NCBI GenBank assembly: GCA_035235625.1
Contig: CP141140.1
Location: 58,981,152-59,045,151 of the forward strand
Reading direction: 5' to 3'
Length of the DNA stretch: 64,000 nt
DNA from: Saururus chinensis
Lineage: Eukaryota > Streptophyta > Magnoliopsida > Piperales > Saururaceae
This document shows, piece after piece, positions 47,932 to 61,605 of the stretch. The translations under genes and the position numbers were made by a program. How positions within the stretch are numbered: the first letter of the stretch is position 1; each line of letters begins with the position of its first letter. Under the pieces are notes generated by a model. That model searched no databases, had not been told where the DNA came from, and saw only the letters and a list, made by a program, of their open reading frames with translations.

Positions 47932-50900
47932 TCAAGCAGCAGCTTCTTCGTGGAGAAGCATCTGATCAAAATGCCAGACACCTGCAAACAAGCCGAAGAG
48001 TATTTAACCAAAAGTTCAGAAGAATACAATGCTCTTAGGTTTACGATCACACTGAAAAGAAACTATTGTCGCCACCTACATGAGCATCTTGGGCAGCAGA
48101 ATCAAGTTGACCACAACCCTATCAAGATAACCTTTTACCTTTACTCAACTAATAAGTAAAATGAGTAGGGATCATACCATGTCCTTTGCCCACTCTTCTT
48201 AACTGTGCCACATACTCTGAGATCTTCTTTATGGTATCAACCTGGAAAAAATCAAACATCAAATCAAAACTAAGACCAGATCACAAGTTCGTATCAAAAT
48301 AAATGGGAGATCCACCAATTGAAGAACAAGATGATTCAATAAACCAGATAAACTCTCACCTGCTCAGTCAAAAACTCTCTCTCAACTAATTCAGCCATCT
48401 GGGCATCATTGTTCTTCGTCGCGACCTGTTTTAATGACACAAAAAATCGTCATCTGTCATCTCAGTAGCCATATTTCCAATACTAGGGCAAAGACTGAAG
48501 TACATTATGCAAAATCAATGGATTATACCTCGTGCAAGTTTAGAAGCTTCTCATGCGTCAACTTCTCAAGAGACAGAGCTAGCTCCATGACTGAATTAAA
48601 AAAAAAAACAAACAGCTCATTACAATGTTCAAAAGTACGTATTAGAATTTTGACACGTATGAACATTCCTTCTTATTCTGTTTTATGTTGGAAACTTGGA
48701 GAGCTTGTGAATTTAGAGATACACCTTTTTTTTCCAATGTGATATCTCTAAGAGTCTTGGGAAAGAAGTCTTTAAAAAGTGCAACACATGGAAATGTATA
48801 CATTTGTGGATTGTTGAGGTAGATTGGGTTCTTCAATTTGCAAAATGGAACCCTCTAGCTGGAATTATAATGAGAATCCTTTTCAATTCTTGCTTATCCG
48901 CTTATGGCACATATGGAAGGAAAGATTTTAGAGAATATTTTAAGACTCTCATCAACCTCCCCTTCAAGTCTCCCATATCATTCTTCAAGAAGCGAAGGAC
49001 AAAGTGACGGCCGTTGATGTAGAAGATAAAAGAGTCTTTATGCTCTTTACGTCTATTCTTCTTTGATTCTTTACATTGTGATTCTTTCCATTTTGAGGCC
49101 AAATTTTCTCAGGTATTTCGTGGTGTTCCAGAAAAGAGTTCTACAATCAACAGCCATCAGATGGAAGGACCGGACGGCCATGATGAAATCTACCTTTCCA
49201 GGAAGGTAGGAGAGGTCTTGGCAAAACTAAAAGCTTAGCATAAAACTGAGAGTCCACAACCAATTCAGTAAAACATCAAATGACAAGAATACTAAAATTT
49301 CAACTTCTGTCATATATTTGACAAGAAGAAGGAAAAAACTTATCAGCCAAAAAAGAAAGGAAAGAAATGATGCTCAGACACGTCAAAGTTGGTGAAATAT
49401 TTCTGCAACAATAACTACACTTTCTTTGAGACTAAAATATCAAGTGTCCAAGAAGAATACATCATTCAAATAGAAGTATTTTTATCAGGAAAAAAAAAAC
49501 AGAACTATGGTGTTGTATGTGTATACATACAACGACGCTCAATTGTCAGCAATGCAAGCGACAGTAAATAATTGAACGTGAATTATCTATCTCTCATACG
49601 GGTGTTTTTTTTATAACAGACTGGAAGATAAGCATGCATGTGAATTATCTATCTCTCATAAATTCATCCTAGGGAACTAAATGTGAATAACCTAATCACT
49701 GGTCCAGTGGATCCTTGCACATGAAGTGTCGTACAAAGGGAGAAATGTCATCAATGTTTGCAAACAAAATTAGCGACCATTGCCATACAAATCTTAATTG
49801 AGCAGAAATGCATGGTAAATTATACATAAGCTCTTTCCTGCTTCTAAAATCAATCAATTGAATCTATTATTAATCAACCAGTAGATGAACATTTATTTTA
49901 ATAGAAAATTAATTATATAAGATGGATCAGGCTATAGTAAGTGGTAATTTGTTTGGTATTGAAAATAATAGCACGAGGAAAAGCTTAACAGACCATAAAG
50001 TGCATCTCCCTTCTCAGCATGATCATACTCGGAATGTGGCATCAGAATGGACAGAAGTTTGACTCTCCCACCTCGCTTATTCTAACAGATTCCAGAATTT
50101 ATCAAATCGTCAAGGCGGGTACTACGACATGCAGAAATATGACCAATTAAAAGAATACAAGAAGGCCCAAAAAAACCTGATATTCCATCAATTTCTCAGC
50201 ATGTTCTCGTACTTCATCACTAGCTTCCTTGAAAAAACTTCAACAAGAACGTCGTGAACCATCAATGGCCATTGTACGAGAAAACAATAAAATTAAATGA
50301 TAGAATAAGTTAAAGGCGATAACGAAATTGATTGCATACTGTGCAAGTCCTCGGAGGGCAACGTTGTCTCTGTCAAAGAAGGCAAACAAGGCATGATAGA
50401 CGTAGGAAACGTTGTATTCAACGCTGCAATTGCAACCAAGCGGTTTCATTAGAATACTGAATAAAGGAAAAGTACAAACAGAAATAAGTTCATCATAAGA
50501 TTTGCAGAATTTTTAATTGGGTTTCCATAATTATTCTAACAAACACATTCATGTATTATCAAAAAGAGATTGAAACACATCAAACTGTAACATGGAAAAG
50601 AAATCATGTTAATATCGGAAAAAAAACATCATATCTACAGGTTTCAAGAAACAAAAAACACAGAAAAGGTTGATGAAATCGTTTTAACAGGGAAAATGGA
50701 AAAGCAGATAAAATCCAACCAACTATGACAGGAAGAATAACAACCCCAAAATTTCAAACCCACCCTAAAAGCCAAAGATATGATATACATGAAACGGAAT
50801 TACCAAACTAAAACAAACCTGATTACAGCACAAAAGAAAAAAGTAAGAAAAGGAGAGTACCAGTGTAATGCTGAACAACATTACACTTTCAACTATCAAG

Positions 50901-51445
50901 GTTACAGACAATATCAAAGAGCTGAGATCTACAGAAAAATGAATAAAAAGACAGAAAAATCTCTTTGTACACTCAAGTCACAGGCCCAAGAACCATGGAG
51001 AAGTTTAGCTTCCCTACTCCCCGCCCATGAAACTTACAGATAACGGAAATTAAGTGCACAAACGCATTTACGTGAACACAAAAATGGAAGAAAGAAAAAC
51101 AAAGGAAACCAACTTAATCTGTTCGTTGATTGCAGCCTCGCAGTCATCAGAGTACTTCTGCCGGGCGAGCGAAACGTGGGGAGCCTGCGGGACAAGCTGC
51201 AGCTCCTCCTTCTTCAATTCTTCAAATGGCTCGAATACGACACCCTCCAGTGATCGGCTGTTGGTATCCCTGGCCGCCGCCATAGCAACCAGAACTCCAA
51301 CCCGCCCACTCTTCCTCTCGAACCTCAGTAAAGATCGGCACCCGGAGCTCCTCAAAACAGCAGAGGAAGAGAAACAGAGAAATGGGTTCCGGCTATCTCC
51401 ATGAGAAGAAGCCGAAAGTGCAGCAAAAGCTCTCACAAGCGCCAT
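47932..51445 (-). CDS. FER: Ferritin, plastid-targeted (complete, eight exons)
   Basis: Exons 51445-51114, 50423-50340, 50237-50177, 50081-49994, 48590-48529, 48425-48360, 48241-48178 and 47981-47932 (stop TGA) join in frame to 268 residues, all with GT-AG introns. The eight-exon, seven-intron layout is the usual one for plant ferritin genes. Residues 1 to about 50 ([14 protein letters not shown]..., Ser/Arg-rich) look like a plastid transit peptide. The plant extension peptide follows ([12 protein letters not shown]), then the four-helix ferritin fold: [20 protein letters not shown] (92-111), [20 protein letters not shown] (113-132), [16 protein letters not shown] (149-164), [10 protein letters not shown] (179-188), [16 protein letters not shown] (194-209), [17 protein letters not shown] (231-247) and [12 protein letters not shown] (254-265). 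Glu and His of the ferroxidase centre are present in these motifs. It stores iron as a 24-subunit cage in plastids and limits oxidative damage. No frame damage is seen. Confidence 0.97.
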
Positions 51446-51537
51446 GGAGCGTTTTCCTTCTTGCTTCCAGAGCAGAGCAGAAGTATCAGGGGAAGTGAAA
51501 ACAGAGGAATACTGCGGCAAATGGCGAGGTAGAAGAG

Positions 51538-51545
51538 TGATATAG
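51538..51545 (-). promoter_or_regulatory. Putative TATA box of ferritin
   Basis: On the minus strand, CTATATCA lies about 93 bases upstream of the ferritin ATG, a fitting distance for a short leader. The classical iron-dependent regulatory sequence of some plant ferritin promoters was not seen in the next few hundred bases. Confidence 0.4.
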
Positions 51546-52689
51546 AGGTGGCAGGGGATCAAAGTTGGGAGGGAAGACGTTAGATTTGACGTTTGGGATG
51601 AAGGCGCGTGGAAGGTCTGAATGGAACCATAGAGGGAAGGCTGAGGAAGAGTGTGGATGGCTCGTGGTCTCTGCGCAGAGATGCCCTGTCAACCAGTGAC
51701 CTGGCGACTAGTTTGCATAACGACAACTAGGAAATATCCAGATGTGATCCGTTGATAGGAGGTTTTTGGCTGCTTGTTCTGAGAACTGGAGCTGAGCCAA
51801 CAATGCATCCAAAAAAGGGTCATTAATGTGGATTGGTTTAAACCTTCTTTAATGGACCAAGACAAAGAGGGGTCTGTTTATCAATTTATATCTTTTAGAG
51901 TCTTATTTGTTTAGCATGAGCTCTAGGTTAGATATAATAACGTACATAACTCAAAAGACAGATAATTATCGAATTGTTCTTTAAGTCCGTGCTCACACTA
52001 GTGCGAAGAGAGAGCTCAGATTTATATTATTTTTTGTTATTTTTGTATGACTCCCTCTTATAAGTGGGCGGTGTTTAGCTTTAATTTTCTAGAGTATTTT
52101 AATTTAATTTTAAAATATTAAAAAAAATAAAAAAAAGTTTCGACTAAAGGTGTTGTAGGAAATGCTACACAAGAGTTTGGATCTTGAAGGGGGTAAGATA
52201 ACTTTTCAGGAACTTCAATAAGTATTGAGAGGCATAAAAAATAATTTATTAATGAAACTCTTATCCCAAGAGCCTTTAAACCGGCTTAAAAATAAAAATA
52301 AAAGAGTTAAGACGAACCCGAAACAGGGAAAAAAATTGGAGTAGAAAAATTCCGTGAAAATTTTACCCAAAGTCTATGGAGAATTTTGACAAAATTCAGA
52401 AAAAATTATCCTATGTTAATGTTTTATTCTCTTGAGAAGACCTTCTCGCATCCTAGTTTGCAAAGCCCAACCCTAATCATTATATTTTTTAATTTTGTGA
52501 TAATCAAAAAATGATGGTTAAGGAGTTGATATGACTCAACGGAATTTGATGGATTTGCAAGAGTCTCTTCCTCTATTCTAAGGGAGGCGTTGGTGAGGAA
52601 TAATATTTCTCATCGTTAGTTTGTGTGCTTACTATAAAAAAAATTGTTGTTATGGACTCTCTCTCTCTCTCTTCTTTTTTTAATTTGGT
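51546..52689. other. Ferritin upstream region and intergenic DNA
   Basis: The first 200 bases upstream are mixed and probably hold the promoter. Beyond 51900 the sequence is AT-rich with retroelement-like words but no defined feature. A CT-repeat (TCTCTCTCTC) lies near 52659-52671. Confidence 0.35.
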
Positions 52690-52799
52690 GGAATGTTTTT
52701 GAGTGATAGATAAGTTAATATCATGCAAGGAAAATTATATTTATATACCTATTTTTTCTACAGGCCTTATAACATCTTTATTTATTTATTTATCTTGAT

Positions 52800-52890
<91 letters not shown>

Positions 52891-55459
52891 CATAAACACA
52901 TAATCATGTCACCTATGCATCATGAGTCATCTTTAGCTCATAGAATATATACATATCACGTATAATTATCAACATTCATATCATGCATAATTATATCTTA
53001 ATATAAATATTTGCCCTGCAAAATTAAGTACATCCATCACACACCATCATGCATATTCATACAAACGCATTTTCATAATCACATGTGTACCATAAGCATC
53101 ATTATTCTTATATATCCTATGTTAATGAGCATTATATACATACACATGCATAAATCAACCAGTAAATATCTCACAATCAAGAAAAATAAACCTGCTCACC
53201 TTGGCCGAAGACTCGAGCAGACCTACTCTCCTAGAAATCCTACAAAGGAAATCCTCAGCAGTTTGGGTAAATTCTCTAACAAGGAAAATATCTCTTAGTA
53301 AGCCGATGTACACAAACAAACCAGTCTCGATTCTCAAGGTCCAGATAACTAAACAATTTGACTTATTATAACATTTCATTTTTTTCACCCGAAGAAGAAA
53401 CTTATCCTCAAAGGCATGTAAAACCATGTTCATTTGACATAAAACCCCATCCTTTCGGACGTAAGACCGATTTGATAAGCCTCTGAATGATTAATTCAAC
53501 AACCAATGACATCCAATTATAACCAATCAATTAACCACGACAAATCATGATAAATCTCGTTTGTAAATCATTTTGATGATACATGCAATATGGTACATAC
53601 ATGAGCAAATGATAAATAAGTCAAAGTATGAGTAAATATGCTCAAATCAGTCCATATGTGCATGAAACATGATCTATTTGTGTCAAATAAAATCATAAAT
53701 GTTTATGCAAGAGTGCACATAAGTGGTAATATTTAAACCTAAGCTAAGGCATATGAAGCATAATCAAACTAAAATCAATGTCATATATGCAAGCATCCAT
53801 AATTTTATTATAGTCCTATCCAACTAAAATCATGAAGTAAAGGTGAAGAAACGTCGAAATATAGGTTCAAGACAGGAATAATATCATGCTAGACCTAGAC
53901 AAGTATAATTATATCTATACTTAAGTTAAAACAAGTGAAACATACATCACCTAAAATTTATATAATATTTGGAAGCATATATAAATTATCATAGTTGAGA
54001 CCTACTAGAATCATCAGGTAATTATGAATAAGTCATCAAACATAGATTTAAAATAAGTAGAATATAGTACTAAAACTAAACAAGTATAGTCCTATTCATA
54101 CTTGAGCTACATCATAATTCAAATATAGTTCTCATGCAATCATAGTAGCATTTATAAGTAATATTAACTCATCATAATTATAAAGAATTAGATTCATCAA
54201 AAGAGAACAAGAAATGATCGAAAATTCACAAAAATAGGCTGAATCTCAAAATTGTTGAGCTAGCATTCAATCGGCCTAGCAGGCCGTCCAATAGGCCAGA
54301 TAGGTCGTTCAAATGGCTAACCGTTCGAACGCCTGTTGGTTTGTTTGAACACCCTTAACAATCCACTTTTTCTTTTTCCTTATTCATCTTCAACCTTCTG
54401 AAATTCAAACACAAAATATTCTAAAATTCTAGATAAATTCAAAAATCACCATAAAACATCATATAATCAAAATCTAGCTATAGAACATGATAGATATAAT
54501 CATTTTCATACTTAATCATAAGAAAATAGTCATAAATAATATATTTTTTAATAACTCACTATTAAATCTCAAAATGAAACAAGAACCCACATACATCCAC
54601 AATCATGTATTCCAATGGATAAAACCACAAAAGGAAAAATTCTTTTAGCTCTATGAAGCCTTTGGATTTACGAAGAAGCTTCAATCCTCAAGAAATCCTA
54701 CCCAAAAATTAGGGTTTTTGTTAAAACTTTATTAAAATTAACTAATAGGCTTAAATCAACTTGAAAATAAGTAGATTTATGATAACTTTTAGTTAAAAAT
54801 AAAAATCCTCATTTAAGGTTTTAAATTTAAATTTAAAATAAAATTTTTAATAGAAGAAATTAAGAATCAAATTGGAGAAAATGAAGATAAGAGGGATTAA
54901 AACTAAAATCAAAAGATTAGGGCTGATTAAGGCAAGAAAATACATCTTAATCCATTTTTCTTCTTTGGAAAATGGGGGTAGAGAACCTCCTTCATCTTGG
55001 CACAACTCTTCCTATTTGGGCAAATGGCTATAGTTTTCTTTAAATAGTAAGGGTTTTGTGTTGGGTTAACAAACTATTAAGCTATAAAATAGGTCAAAAA
55101 CAATCTAAGTAGCTAATTAAGGTTATTTTTAGTCCAACAACGAATTTAATCATACCGAAACCAACTAAAATGAAATAATAGAGGCTTGGGGGTCAAGTGG
55201 GTTGCATATCGTCTAGCATGGACGTGGGGCACATGGCTGTGTCCGCACCCTTAATTAAGGAATTTTTTTGATAAAATCCATAAAAATTAGATAAATCAAG
55301 TTTGACACTAATACTTATAAAAAGTGAAATTAAATTTTATTAAAGCCATAATTACTAACCCATAACCCCAACATTAAATTAAACCAGTAGATAATCAAAA
55401 CCACACAAATTTACATAATTAAAGGAAATTAAACTGAGTTAAAAATTAAAGATCTTACA
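52690..55459 (-). mobile_element. LTR-like sequence on the minus strand
   Basis: Read on the minus strand it starts TGTAAGATCTTTAATTTTTA at 55459. It has a U3-like part, then a leader block GGGTAGGATTTCTTGAGGAT near 54700, parallel to GGGTAGGTTTCGGAGGAGAT at about 56320 of its neighbour, and a tail through 53200. The left end is obscured by the long TA microsatellite. No gag-pol frame. It stands head-to-head with the plus-strand LTR at 55621. Confidence 0.5.
52802..52888. repeat. (TA)n microsatellite, about 43 units
   Basis: An uninterrupted TA run; the Ile-Tyr alternating frame through it (52723-52965) is an artefact. Confidence 0.97.
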
Positions 55460-55620
55460 CATATCGTCCTCAATAGAAAACAACGACGCCCTTGGACCTC
55501 TACCCATCAACTCAGCAGGGGTATGGGGCATGCCCAACAACAAAATTGTCATTCTTAGCCAATGATCCAAACCATTTTCCGTAATGCATCTACCAAATAC
55601 CAAACTTATTCCACCAACTT
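55460..55620 (-). other. Short open segment between two head-to-head LTRs
   Basis: On the minus strand one frame is open for more than 45 codons and reads like protein: DHWLRMTILLLGMPHTPAE, LMGRGPRASLFSIEDDM. The plus strand also has a nearly open frame (ENNDALGPLPINSAGVWGM). It may be the 3' end of a retroelement internal region or a gene fragment. The family is not recognised. Confidence 0.3.
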
Positions 55621-57622
55621 AGGGGTGCTAACTATAAGAACTCTTGTCTTAAACCGGTTTACTTTCAATTTTATTTATTATTTATTGGTCATCGTGTGGT
55701 TTAAACCATTTCTGATTGATTTCGATGATTTTTGAAATAAAGGTGGTTTCCAAAAGTTGTAATCAAAACTAACTTCACTTTTATGAGTTTTAAGTGAATT
55801 TAAGTCATTTGTGAATTTTTGGTATTTTCTCAAATTTTTCAAAAATTAGGGTTTCTCAGGACCCCCTATGGGCCCCACGGTTGAATTTGGGGTTTTTAGT
55901 CCAAGACATCCTTGACATTAAAACAAGTCATTAGATAAAATTTTAGAATTTTTCTTGACTTAATTTGGGTTTAAATAGCCAAATTACCAGGGTTGACCTC
56001 TTTCCCATTTGGGAAAGGGCTGAGCCTGAGAATCGAGAGGCCTAATCCCCATTAGCCCAAAGTGGAAGGTGATTTGAGGTGAGATTTTCTTAATCTTTCC
56101 TTAATCATTTGGTTTTTTCATAAACTTCTCCTAATCTCATCTTTTTTCAAAGGTTAATCTCGTTTTTAAGCCATTAAGTCATTGATTTACATCTTTACTT
56201 CAAACCCTAGTCTTCAAATTTTCATTTTTAAGTCCCTAAAGCTCTAGATCTAAGATTTTTACAATGATTTTTAAGTTTTAAATCGGATTTAGGTGGGTAT
56301 TAACAAAAATCACATTTTTGGGTAGGTTTCGGAGGAGATTAAGGAGCTAATCCGACCCAAAAAGAGGTGAAAGGTAATGGGTTTAATCCTCAAGCTTGCT
56401 GTGTTTCAAATCTTTGTTTTTGATGTGTTTTTCTTCAATGGATTCCATGTTTAGTGCTCTAATGGTAGATTAGTAAAAACTTAATCTTTTGTATTAATTT
56501 CTTAGGGCTTTGATTGGAAATGGGTAGATTTAGTATTCTAGAAGGTTTAATTAAATTTTTATAATGTTTGAGGCTTTGAGTGGAGGTTTTTAGTTTGATT
56601 GATGGTGTCTCGGTTTGGTTTTCAAAATGGAGAAGACGACTCAGATCTACGATTACGGCGATCGATTGCCCTTACAGGCTGATCGATCGACCAAACGGCA
56701 TTGCAGGCCGATTTTAAGGCCAACAGAACCAACACCCATGTAGGCCGATTGATCGACTACACATCAGATTTTGGGCATTTTATTTCCTATGTTTACTTCG
56801 ATATTTTACTCCCAAATGTAGTTTCTAATGTTTATGTGTGAGTGTTTTGAGTTTGAATAAGCTACTGGGAAGGTATGTTATTTATGTTAAGAATTATGGA
56901 GCATGTTTAAGTATTATGTGGAAATACATGTTGATGGTTAGTATGATTTACCTTGAATCTATGGTTGGTGATTTTCTTATGTTTAAGCATGCTTCCAGCA
57001 AGGTCATTGTATCACAATGAACTAATGTGTCTTCTTATCGTATGAATAAATTGTGGATGAATGGTGATACAATGTCCTAGTTTCATGCGTGGATTAAATA
57101 TGCTTGTAGGAATTGAGCATTAGACTTCACTTGATTAAAATGATGGTTTTAAATGGATTTCACCATGATTTCAATTAGGAACTATGTTTAGATTTTATTA
57201 AAGCATGTGTGTATTGCCTTGTGAGCTATTATCAAAGCATGGTCATGTGCTTAGGAATGTATGAACACATAAATGTGGGGAATTAATTATGAAATCATGG
57301 TTGTTTATGACTAGAATATGATGCATGTGGGGACTGATGGGAGCACATTCCACGTGTTGAAATTCACGTAGAGATTGCTCATGTATGTATCATATTGCAT
57401 GCATCATGAAACAGATTTCATGAATAAGACTTTACCGATGTTTAGCCGTGGTTGATCAATTAGATGCAATGATGTGAGATTGCGTGCCAGATTAGTCGAT
57501 CGTTGGCTTAATCAGAACTTTGCTGGTCCGAAATGACATAATTTTGATTTGAGTTCCTGAGTGGAACATGGATACTCCCCCCCGGGTTGAGTCGACTAAA
57601 TTGTTGATGGGGTTGAGATTTA

Positions 57623-58158
57623 GGGGTTTGGGTACTGAATTAATTCAGTTGCAAATTAATTCAAAAAATTCACCACTAAATATGAATTACATTTGGCAAG
57701 AGAATTTGTTAGAATAAATTCAGATGTCACGTCAAACCCAGTTTTAAAACTTTAAACTAATATAACTCTCTCTCGAACTCGAATATGCACGTTCTTGATA
57801 CCATTACACTTCTAAATTCAAACTTCATCAAACAAGATCCCACAAGGGTAGGTAATTTTAAACTTTCAAAGTGGGCCCTACCTATATGGCACATTTTTCG
57901 AGGCTCAAATCGATATGAATGATAACCATTGAAAAATAATAGAATCTATAATTTTCAAAACGATGATTAGGAGACTAAATCACCTCATGCTTGAAACATT
58001 GATTCAGTGATTCCGGCTTGAAACAACCTAAATCTAACTTCAGTACTGAATTTTTAATTCAATGCAGCTTCAGTACACAAACAGGATTCTAATAATTCAG
58101 TACTGAATTGAGCCTGAATCAACTGAATCTTTCATAGATTCAATACCCAAACAGCCCC
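57623..58158. mobile_element. Tourist-like MITE with TTA target duplication
   Basis: The left end is GGGGTTTGGGTACTGAAT; the right end read inverted is GGGGCTGTTTGGGTATTGAA. TTA flanks both sides (57620-57622 and 58159-58161), the PIF/Harbinger signature. 536 bp, non-coding, nested in the plus-strand LTR. Confidence 0.75.
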
Positions 58159-58224
58159 TTATTTATTGAGACAATCAAACCTGGACCCTGAGAATCCAGA
58201 GTGGTATGCCTTTATACAAAAAAT

Positions 58225-58540
58225 AAGGCCTACCACATGTTCTAGGTTCCCCGTGTGGGATTCAGACTTTCCTACCGCAGAGATGTTTAGGGCGAACACA
58301 CTGCTCTAGGTTTCAATAAGGAATTTGGACGTTCCTGGCGAGGACTATCCAGGGCGAGCAGATTGCTCTAGGTTTCTGTAAGGAATTCAGACCTTCCTTT
58401 TTGGATCGTCCAGGGCGAGTAGAGGGGCTGACTACCCCAAACACCCTAAGTTTCCGTAAGGAATTTGGACTGTGTCCAGAACGGGCAATGCCCTAAGTTT
58501 CTAGTTAGGAAATCGGACCACGTCCAAGGCGGGTGATATG
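58225..58540 (+). repeat. About 62-bp tandem repeat within the LTR
   Basis: Units of CTAGGTTTC...AAGGAATTYGGAC...TTCC...CCAGGGCGAGCAG recur near 58242, 58306, 58368 and, more diverged, to 58540. Spacing is 62-64 bp in the first units. Confidence 0.7.
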
Positions 58541-59597
58541 ATTGTATTTCTCTCCATGATTGAGACATTCACCATTTGTTGTTAATGCATGTGTATGAGA
58601 TAATATTATGCCCAGATTACACATATTGTGTAGGGATATTTGAGATTATGTGACACATGTAGATTTGATTTATTATGCATGATTTAGTATAGTGTGATTG
58701 AGACACTTATCGTACGGGGTGAATGATTTATGGATGAATGATATGAATATGTATTATGTGAGTATGTGTGTTAGAGATAATTCTCATGCAAGTTATATAG
58801 GTGATGTTTATGCATGATCTGAATGTGTGGTAGAGACACTTCTAATGCACGTTATATATGATGATTGTGAATGTGATGGTGTGAGAATCACTAGTTATGC
58901 AGGATGGTCGTTAGGTCATATTATGATCATTTATGCCCTGATTTAGCGATATGTGTTATATGCATGCTAGATATTTTACTTATGGATAAGTAAGGGTTTA
59001 GTAAGGGGGATGATTAGAAAAGGGTATACCATGTCATTATGGATCTGAATTGCTATGATGTTGTGTCGTGATGATTTTCTTATTAATGTTACCGCTTTCA
59101 AACCATTATTGAGTTTCGTACTCACCCTTTTTTCTGTGATTTGTTTTGGGGTTGCACGGTGTGACGTGCAGGGTACCTTATATGAGGGACGACATGGGTA
59201 CTCGTGATATTTGCCTTCGTGGCATTCTGATGATGTTTTATTTTCTTATTTTTCTCATGGTTGACATTAGAGAACATTATATGGTAGATTATGTATTATG
59301 CTTAAGTTTATCTATTGTTCTTAGACTTGTCTAAACTTTTTTTATTTTGAGCCATGTGTAGGCTTTGGAGTTGGCTATCATGTGCATTTGTGTGAGGATT
59401 ATGATAGTTTATTATCCTCTTCTTTATCCTTATTTCTCTTGCTCAAAGGACGTGAGGTGCGCCACTCCATTAGTTGAATCGCCCGTAAGTGGGGCTAAGT
59501 CTTTCGCAATACGTTAATCCATTAAATTTGGTCGCCCCCACACGCTGACCGGCCCTTGGACCGGGTTCGGCTCGGGTCGGGCGGAGCCAGGGCGTGA

Positions 59598-61605
59598 CTA
59601 ATGAGCCGAGTTGAGTCCAGTTCTAGGTTAGCTCAGCTCAAACTCATAGTTTTGGGTATTAACTCGAACTTGACTCAAACTCGATCGAGCTAGACTTGTG
59701 CTCGGGCTCAGTATATAGTGACCATATAACTTAGCTCGAATTTGACTTGACTAAAAGATTCCTAGGATTTGAACTTGTGTGACGTTGCCAAAAAGAACAA
59801 ACTCCTTGACCACTCCACTTACAACACCTTTTGTGTTAAGCATTCCATTAAATAAATATAATATTCTCATCATTTAAATACATTTTTTATCAAATATAAT
59901 TTTATCACTCCATCATTAAAGTCGTACGCTTGCCCCATGTTATTTCAAATAATATTTGTGCTTCTTTACATTGATCATATATTTTAATGCATGAAAATGA
60001 GTGCATGAACTAATTAATATTTCCACCTCATTATACCAATATATGCTAATTGCTTGGTAAAAATAATATTATCAAATACTCCATCCGTCATAATTTAATA
60101 GCTCCATTTAGTTTTTAAAATGAATTAATTTTAATTTATTTTTAAAAACTAAATGGAGCTATTAATGTAGAACAAATGAAACATTAATACAATCTCGTAC
60201 AAAATTGTCATCATTTACTAAAAGCTTATAAATTTGTAAATAGATAACTAAAGTATAAATAATATTATTTACTTATTTATTATTTTTCTTTTTTAATATT
60301 TTCATTTGTTGTCAAGCTATATATTGTGTTTGTATGTTTAATTATATATGCATCTTTTAGTAGTCTTCTATAAATATGTCACTATTATTAGAACATATGT
60401 ACTCCCTCCATACCATTAAAGTGTTCATATATTTGTATTATATGTATTTTTTAGTAGTTTTGTATGAACATGTCATTATTATTAGCACATATATACTTAT
60501 ATGTATATGTGGCACCACAACCTCTTTTGCTTACTCCAACCTTCTTTTGGTTGTATGAAATATATTTATTATTTGATAACCTAAAATTTTCAAATCTTTG
60601 TATTTACTTCTTACTTCAAATGTCATCTTATAACCACCAAAAAGAAAAAAATAGTGCCTTTGTGGTTAACTACATTTGTGTATATGATATATCATTTATA
60701 AATGTATATAATTTATTTTTATTATACACAAATATAAATTTTAGTAAATATCACATATATAACATATGTATACTATGTCTCTTTAAAATAGTTACTTCCA
60801 AATAATTTATATCATGTATAATGTATAGGGGTCGAGTTTTAGAATAGTGGGAACATAAAACTTGATGTCTTGGACCCATCCCAAATAATTATAACTCACC
60901 CTAATCTTATGAAGAAAAAAGAGACTTCATGAGTCAATGTTAAAAAATATTTAGAAAATTATTGCACAATTCGAATTTCTAAGGATTCCAACAGTAGTGT
61001 CCATAGAATTATCGTAATTTGTTTGATATGTAGAGATAGTAAATAATATTACCATAAAATATTGTCTAATGATTGACATATTATTCGATATGTAGTGCAA
61101 TATATCGCATTGTTTTACTCGATTGTACTATATATGTATATACTTTATTAAATCTTATTTTTATGGTATATCTAAATTTCAATACATATCACATGTGGAC
61201 ATATGTATATTATGTGTCTTTAAATGTTTACTTCTCAAAAATATATATCGTGTGTGATATAAGCCAATACTCAATACATAGACATTATACATTCATTAAT
61301 AATATATAAATTTGTTATATACTTATGTATGTATATGTTATAAATGTAAATTGTGATTGATAATTGTGCATATGTATACATAAGTGTCAATATGTATTTA
61401 TGTATATTATAAGATATATTTATGAATTTCATTCAAGTTCAAGTTCGAGTCGAGTGTGACTCGAGTTCGAGTTCTATTCGAGTCGAGTAGAGTTGAGCTA
61501 GGTATGCTTGAACTCAACTCGAAAATATTCAAGTTCGAGTCAAGTTCAAGCCAAACTATTGTTAATCGAGTCGAGGCACTTTTGCTCGACGATTTGGCTC
61601 AACTT
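59598..61605. mobile_element. Non-autonomous element with GAGCTCGA-rich ends
   Basis: Both ends are dense in GAGTTCGAGTCGAGT / ACTCGAACTTGACTC words in opposite orientation. The left edge TAATGAGCCGAGTTGAG and the right edge read inverted TAATAAGTTGAGCC suggest terminal inverted repeats. The AT-rich centre includes a smaller Stowaway-like palindrome at about 60078-60185 (ATAGCTCCATTTAGTTTTTA and its inverse). No transposase was seen; the AT-rich frames are spurious. Confidence 0.55.

Larger units (their letters stand above)
55621..59597 (+). mobile_element. Large LTR-like sequence (Ty3-type), about 4 kb
   Basis: It begins near GGGGTGCTAACTATAAGAAC and ends CCAGGGCGTGAC at about 59597. It includes the leader block GGGTAGGTTTCGGAGGAG (56320) and the TTTCGTACTCACCCTTTTTT block (59115). 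A Tourist-like MITE (57623-58158) is nested inside, so the original LTR was about 3.4 kb. A hAT-like element seems to abut its 3' end. The preceding ACTTAGGGG could be a polypurine tract. Confidence 0.5.

Noticed and set aside
48804..49102. Overlapping frames on both strands within ferritin intron 4
   Set aside because: They are intronic, overlap each other and have no recognisable motif.
52723..52965. 80-codon frame with Ile-Tyr repeats
   Set aside because: It is a direct translation of the TA microsatellite.
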